Shown piece by piece: positions 59,989 to 64,000 of a DNA stretch of 64,000 nucleotides. Location: contig NZ_PJRO01000003.1 in NCBI RefSeq assembly GCF_002858745.1, forward strand, positions 186,001 through 250,000. Reading direction: 5' to 3'. The notes under the pieces were generated by a model. It made no database searches. It had not been told where the DNA came from and saw only the letters and a list, made by a program, of their open reading frames with translations. The DNA is from Mesorhizobium loti (lineage in GTDB: Bacteria; Pseudomonadota; Alphaproteobacteria; Rhizobiales; Rhizobiaceae). The position numbers and the translations under genes are program-made. How positions within the stretch are numbered: the stretch's first letter is position 1; each line of letters opens with the position of its first letter.

Positions 59989-61872
59989 CTAGGCCCGCCG
60001 ACGCTGGCCATCCTTGCCCACCGCCCGGCGCGCCACGATTGACGGCGCTGTCGAGACACGATTGCGACCGTCCGATTTCGCCCGGTAGAGCGCCTTGTCC
60101 GCCCGCTCCACCAGATGACGCCAGTCGCGCGGACCGCGCTGACCGCAGGCGACACCAAAGCTGGCGGTGATGGCGATCTGCTGGCCGTCGGAAAGTGTGA
60201 ACCGATGGTTCTGCAGCTTGGTGCGGATTGTTTCAGCGAGATGTCCGGCCTGGTTGAGGTCCGCACGGGAAAGCAGCAAGGCGAACTCTTCGCCGCCGAA
60301 GCGGGCCACGACACAGTCGATCGGCGCCTCGCGCTTCAAAAGCCTGGCCGTCTCGATCAGCACCCGGTCGCCCGCAAGGTGGCCGTGCGTATCGTTGATG
60401 CTCTTGAAATGGTCTATGTCGACCATGATCAGGGCGAGCGCATCGCCTGTCGACAACCCGTCGCCGCCATTCTGGGCGATGTAGTCGAGCGTCCGGCGGT
60501 TCAGCGCGCCGGTCAGGCCATCCGTCTCCGCCTGCAGTCGCAATTCGCTGGTCAGCGATGCGCGTTCGCGCATGCGGTCCTGCAGCACGTCGATCGCGTC
60601 GAACAGGCGCGTCATTTCGCTGGCACCGCCAGCATCACGCCTCGCCACTGGCGGGCGATCCTCCGCTAGGCCGATCACCTCTTCATGCGCCTGCAGCAGC
60701 GGTCGAAAAACATCGCGCCGCACCGATAGAAGCACGCCGATCAGCACGGTGAGCACGATTGCGGTTGCCAATGAGACAATGACGAGAAGCCGCAGCGCCG
60801 CATCACGCTCGGCGGCGACACGCGACACGGTCTTGTCCAGAAAAGCGGTTCGATAGTCCTCGACCGACTTCATCGTCGGTACGAAGGACCTGGTCAGTTC
60901 GACCGCGGTGATCGGATAGTCGCTGGAATCCTTGCCCTGTTTGATGATGGTGTCGACCATGTCCATGCCGACGCCGAAAAACAGCCTATCGATGGCGGCC
61001 TGGTTCCTGGCAAGGTCCGGCATGGCGTTGAGAACGGTTTGGCCTCGCAGCATGTCCCATATCTGGTGGATACGTCCCTGATCCCGGCGCGCGTCAATGA
61101 TGTTCTCCAGCGGGATGCGCTGGCGTGACGCAATCGGTGCAATCACTTCCGAAGCGATGCGGCCACCATATTCGCGCAAATCCGCCAGCATCTGGCCAAT
61201 GAGTGCTGGCTCAGACAGCCCGCTGTCATGGCCAATCAACTCGTTTGCGCGCCATGTCGTCACCACCCGGAAATGATCCGAGACGCTGAACATCGCTTCG
61301 ATCGCATCCTGCATCGCCCGAAGCTTGGCCTCGCCCCCTTGGACGGTTGCCGCATGGTCGACTTTGACCCTGGCAGCGGCAAGGCTTTCCGCAACGGCAT
61401 CGAGGAGTTCGCGCGGAATCCGATGATCATGGAGCAGGATCGGCACTTCCGGCGTTGCGGCGAGGCTCGCCAGTGCGTTGTCGCTGCGGACGCGAAAATC
61501 GGCGAGCCGTTTCAAGGCCACTTCGCTGGGTGCGGACATCACGTCATTGGCCGGACCGCGTTCGGCCGAGATAACGTTCGCGGTATCGAGAACCTGCCGG
61601 AAATACTGGATATCGTAGTGGTTCTGCCTGGCTTCGGCAAAGTCGTTCCAGGCGCGTGACAGGATCATCGCCGCCAGCACGGCCGCGCACAGAATGGCCA
61701 GGCCGATGCTCAGCGAGAGTTTCGGGTAGAGGCTTTGATCTTCCTTCGCGATACGCAACCACGGCGTGCTGAAGGACCCAGCCCTGCCAGCGCGCTGGCG
61801 GCTTTGGCCGAAAGCTGTCGTCACGGCAGCGGGGATTGCCGTCTGTGTCTTCTGAGAACCAATATTTATCAT
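59989..61872 (-). CDS. Membrane diguanylate cyclase (GGDEF)
   Basis: 627 residues. TM1 at about 53-72 and TM2 near 355-377 enclose a periplasmic sensor domain of about 280 residues; a linker, then a GGDEF domain with active-site GGEEF at 526-530 in ARFGGEEFALLLS. The usual inhibitory RxxD five residues ahead is not seen. Makes cyclic di-GMP in response to an unknown outer signal. No EAL domain. The 296-bp region upstream to the next gene holds no clear feature. Confidence 0.92.
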   Translation of the reverse strand: MINIGSQKTQTAIPAAVTTAFGQSRQRAGRAGSFSTPWLRIAKEDQSLYPKLSLSIGLAILCAAVLAAMILSRAWNDFAEARQNHYDIQYFRQVLDTANVISAERGPANDVMSAPSEVALKRLADFRVRSDNALASLAATPEVPILLHDHRIPRELLDAVAESLAAARVKVDHAATVQGGEAKLRAMQDAIEAMFSVSDHFRVVTTWRANELIGHDSGLSEPALIGQMLADLREYGGRIASEVIAPIASRQRIPLENIIDARRDQGRIHQIWDMLRGQTVLNAMPDLARNQAAIDRLFFGVGMDMVDTIIKQGKDSSDYPITAVELTRSFVPTMKSVEDYRTAFLDKTVSRVAAERDAALRLLVIVSLATAIVLTVLIGVLLSVRRDVFRPLLQAHEEVIGLAEDRPPVARRDAGGASEMTRLFDAIDVLQDRMRERASLTSELRLQAETDGLTGALNRRTLDYIAQNGGDGLSTGDALALIMVDIDHFKSINDTHGHLAGDRVLIETARLLKREAPIDCVVARFGGEEFALLLSRADLNQAGHLAETIRTKLQNHRFTLSDGQQIAITASFGVACGQRGPRDWRHLVERADKALYRAKSDGRNRVSTAPSIVARRAVGKDGQRRRA

Positions 61873-62168
61873 CGAGGAAACGTCTGGAAGTGGACCTGTC
61901 TTGCTACGGGTTTAGCGACATTCGCCTGCCGTTTGGTGAAGCCGATTGGTAAACCGAAATAAAACGGTCCGGGCGCTTGTTGATGGCACAGAGCTCCTTA
62001 ACACGCGAACTTTATTTATGTTCCCTCGCTGCTCACACCCAAATCTCCAAGGCTGGCCCACATTGCGAACATCAATTGGTCACGAAATGACCCGGTGAGC
62101 GGCGGCTTCAGGACGCATTGTCGTATTCTGTTGACCAGCCAGCGGGGGCCAACCGGAAAGGGAAACCC

Positions 62169-62534
62169 ATGCACAAGGCTTTGTTGCTTGCAGCAAGCAT
62201 TTCTTTCGTCGGCGTCGTAGCCGCCAACGCCCAATCGTCGTCAACGCCACAGCCGCCGACGACCCCACCGGCGGCAGCGCCAAGCGCCGCCCCGAAGATC
62301 CAGCGCATTAACGTGGTCGATGTCAGCGAATTGCCGCAGGCGACGCAAAAAGAGGTCGAGCAGGTGGTTGCACAAGGCACCGATGACAGCCTCAAGCAAC
62401 TGCGCAGCAATATCGACGCGGTTCCTGAGGCCAAGGCCGCCCTCAAGGCCAAGGGCTCGACATCCGCGCAGGTCGTGGCCACGAGTATGGGCCAGGATGG
62501 CACCTTGACGCTGATTACCAAGAAAAACAGCTAG
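62169..62534 (+). CDS. Secreted hypothetical protein
   Basis: 121 residues from the ATG at 62169, with AAGGGAAA upstream. Signal peptide MHKALLLAASISFVGVVAANA, then a Pro/Ser/Thr/Ala-rich spacer (STPQPPTTPPAAAPSAAP) and a compact 75-residue domain (INVVDVSELPQATQKEVEQVVAQGTDDSLKQLRSN...). I do not recognise the family. Periplasmic or surface location is likely. A clear terminator follows. Confidence 0.75.
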   Translation: MHKALLLAASISFVGVVAANAQSSSTPQPPTTPPAAAPSAAPKIQRINVVDVSELPQATQKEVEQVVAQGTDDSLKQLRSNIDAVPEAKAALKAKGSTSAQVVATSMGQDGTLTLITKKNS

Positions 62535-62555
62535 AACATCCAGCTCAGACTGCGC

Positions 62556-62587
62556 AAAACCCTGGCCTCGGCCGGGGTTTTCGTTTT
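62556..62587 (+). terminator. Intrinsic terminator after the 62169-62534 gene
   Basis: AAAACCCTGGCC pairs with GGCCGGGGTTTT (one G-U) around a short TC loop, followed by tcgtttt. Strong stem with T-rich tail. Confidence 0.85.
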
Positions 62588-62765
62588 GGGCTGGCCGGCA
62601 CCTGCGGGATCGAGGGCTTCGGCGCATTTCGTTTCAAGAAAACGCGTCTGGTCCCACGCACTTGCCACCGTCGTCACCTTGCGGAAATATGCGAACGTTC
62701 AACCTGCGGCTGCGCATGGTTCACTGCGTCGCGCGGGTATGCGTCGAACATCAGGAGAGATGTCC

Positions 62766-63110
62766 ATGGCTGACGACAGGCAAGAACGTATCCGGCAGCG
62801 CGCCCACGAAATCTGGGAGCGTGAGGGCAGGCCGCACGGCGCCCATGAACGCCACTGGCATCAGGCCGCGGGCGAGATCGAAGCCGAACAGAGCAACGGC
62901 AAAAAGCTCACACGCACCGCCGGCGCCAAACCTGCCAAGACGGCAGCCCCCACCAAGGCAGCCAAGCCGAAGGCGGCAGCGAAACCAGTAAAGACGCCCG
63001 CCAAGGCAGCCGCCACGGCGAAGGCTGCAAAACCGGTTGCGAAGGTAGCCGAGGCCAAGCCGGCGACCAAGAAGGCGGCCAAGCCGAAAGCGCCTGCCAA
63101 AGCAGGATAA
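62766..63110 (+). CDS. DUF2934 protein with histone H1-like tail
   Basis: 114 residues. Residues 1-36 (MADDRQERIRQRAHEIWEREGRPHGAHERHWHQAAGEI) are the DUF2934 domain. The rest is a Lys/Ala/Pro-rich tail (KPAKTAAPTKAAKPKAAAKP-type repeats), highly basic like histone H1 or AlgP. The tail may bind DNA or RNA. AGGAG lies 8 nt before the ATG at 62766; an ATG at 62760 is too close to it. Confidence 0.82.
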   Translation: MADDRQERIRQRAHEIWEREGRPHGAHERHWHQAAGEIEAEQSNGKKLTRTAGAKPAKTAAPTKAAKPKAAAKPVKTPAKAAATAKAAKPVAKVAEAKPATKKAAKPKAPAKAG

Positions 63111-63341
63111 GCCAGCGCCATCAATGTTGCTTGCAAGAAAGCGCTCCGAGGCAAGGCCCTTGGAGCATGTTGCTGTGCGGCCTTTATTGTGTCGGCCCAA
63201 TGCATCCCAGTCGATCATGTCATCCGAACTGGTGAGATCCGTTTGATTTCCATCGTGTTTTTCGCGTGCGAATCGGTCTGCGCCGGACAGCGATTAAGTA
63301 CCGGGAAAGACGGGAAAATTCCTGCATAAAGGCCTCGCAGC

Positions 63342-63357
63342 CTTCGCATGTGCGAAG
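63342..63357. promoter_or_regulatory. Short perfect palindrome in the DUF2934-Rieske gap
   Basis: CTTCGCATGTGCGAAG, 16 bp, 45 bp before the larger palindrome at 63402. The 326-bp gap 63111-63436 contains no gene; these two palindromes are its only clear features. This one could be an operator or a small hairpin; no T-run follows. Confidence 0.4.
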
Positions 63358-63401
63358 ACGCAGAATTCACAAGCCATTGCATTTCAATAATAAATATGCT
63401 C

Positions 63402-63423
63402 TTATTGAATGAACATTCAATAA
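63402..63423. promoter_or_regulatory. BetI/TetR-like operator before the Rieske oxygenase
   Basis: TTATTGAATG (63402-63411), AA, CATTCAATAA (63414-63423): perfect 10-bp arms, in an AT-rich island ending 13 bp before the start codon. The TTGAA...TTCAA core resembles BetI-type sites in choline/betaine genes. Confidence 0.6.
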
Positions 63424-63436
63424 GAAAGCACTTGTC

Positions 63437-64000
63437 ATGAACCCACATTTTCGCGATGTGGCGATCCCCAACGATTGGGACCGCAGCGGACTGCCGGGCT
63501 GGGCCTATCATTCCGACGCGCTGCTGGAACTGGAGAAGGAACACCTGTTTCGCACTCACTGGCAGATCGCCGGCCACGTCTCCGACCTGCCCAATCCCGG
63601 CGATTATCTGACCATGGACGTGGTCGGCGAACGCGCGCTCATCGTGCGCGGCAAGGACGGCGTCGCGCGCGGCTTCCACAATCTGTGCCGGCATCGCGGC
63701 AGCCGGGTGGTGGCCGACAATCAGGGCCATTGCGCCAACGCGCTGGTGTGCCCTTTCCATGGCTGGGTCTACAATCTTGACGGTACGCTGCGCGGCGCCG
63801 CCCGCCCCCGCTCCTTCCCTGACCTGGACAAGACCGAATTTGGTCTCAAGCCGCTCGATCTCGAGATCTGGATGGGTTTCATCTTCATCCGTTTTCGCAA
63901 TGGCGGGCCACAACCGGCCATGGCCGAATTGCTGAAGCCGATCGAGGCGGAATTTGCCCCCTACCGTGCCGCCGAGATGGTGCCGTCCTGGGGTATCTGG
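63437..64000 (+). CDS. Rieske-type ring-hydroxylating oxygenase, alpha subunit (partial)
   Basis: First 188 residues, continuing past the window. The Rieske [2Fe-2S] ligands are Cys84-x-His86 (NLCRHRGSRV) and Cys105-x-x-His108 (CPFHGWVYN), at the usual spacing. PGWAYHSDALLELEKEHLFRTHWQIAGHVSDLP is the usual N-terminus of the group that includes choline/betaine monooxygenases (GbcA-like) and aromatic dioxygenases. The catalytic non-haem iron domain is outside the window. ATG at 63437 has only a weak AAGAAAG site. A TetR/BetI-like palindrome directly upstream favours a quaternary-amine substrate, as inference. Confidence 0.88.
   Translation, partial: MNPHFRDVAIPNDWDRSGLPGWAYHSDALLELEKEHLFRTHWQIAGHVSDLPNPGDYLTMDVVGERALIVRGKDGVARGFHNLCRHRGSRVVADNQGHCANALVCPFHGWVYNLDGTLRGAARPRSFPDLDKTEFGLKPLDLEIWMGFIFIRFRNGGPQPAMAELLKPIEAEFAPYRAAEMVPSWGIW

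Overview
The window looks like a chromosomal segment of a high-GC alphaproteobacterium of the order Rhizobiales, most likely the Mesorhizobium/Aminobacter side of Phyllobacteriaceae. This is inferred from a SAM-II riboswitch before metA, aerobic cobaltochelatase CobS/CobT, a BacA-like exporter, the gene order J-domain protein/cobS/cobT, and many copies of a rhizobial-type intergenic palindromic element. I could run no database search, so the genus is an inference.

Layout. 1-4.1 kb: the start of an aldo/keto reductase (partial), a ChaC-type gamma-glutamylcyclotransferase, a DUF2125 protein and the hisC-tyrC amino-acid pair. 4.2-5.3 kb: metA (acetyltransferase type) behind a good promoter, a SAM-II aptamer and a terminator with a visible competing antiterminator. 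5.3-13.8 kb: LysR/MFS pair, a BacA/SbmA-like ABC exporter with a methyltransferase, gloB with a cupin, a lysoplasmalogenase and an EamA exporter. 13.8-20.4 kb: DUF3108, bioY, DUF1284, an unusual membrane protein preceded by tandem repeats and a perfect 26-bp palindrome, rpmB, a queuosine-precursor transporter (yhhQ) with a candidate preQ1-I riboswitch running into its start codon, a spermidine-synthase-like protein, NIPSNAP, GNAT and SnoaL-like genes. 20.5-25.7 kb: phytase-like protein, cobT, cobS, J-domain protein, bolA. 25.8-31.5 kb: aquaporin, a CorC-like protein lacking DUF21, aroB-aroK, xerD, accA. 31.8-37.5 kb: L,D-transpeptidase, TusA-like protein, CobW-family GTPase, DacF-type carboxypeptidase, M20 amidohydrolase, tRNA-Arg(CCU). 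38.2-44.5 kb: a complete cytochrome bd locus, with cydABX divergent from cydDC. 44.6-58.6 kb: an accessory catabolic region of two divergent operons. One has five enzymes (amidohydrolase, aldehyde dehydrogenase, FAH-family, CnbZ-like, GMC oxidoreductase). The other has an ABC importer, a TetR regulator and a D-threonine-aldolase-like enzyme. A LysR/SDR pair follows. 58.7-64 kb: LtrA, a membrane diguanylate cyclase, two small proteins, and the start of a Rieske oxygenase behind a BetI/TetR-like palindrome (partial at the window end).

How the parts work together. Three consecutive catabolic genes (aldehyde dehydrogenase, aminomuconate-deaminase-like, FAH-family) match the order of chemistry in the 2-aminomuconate route (oxidise, deaminate, decarboxylate/hydrate). 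However, there is no ring-cleavage enzyme, and the transporter is of the sugar type. The substrate is therefore unknown, and this region is the best candidate for an undescribed pathway. A TetR-type palindrome lies between the two divergent operons, and the TetR gene is the fifth gene of the transporter operon.

Non-coding structure is rich. Nine copies of related two-hairpin elements (three types, including one hybrid) are scattered between genes. Some supply stop codons, and one appears to supply the 5' end of a gene.
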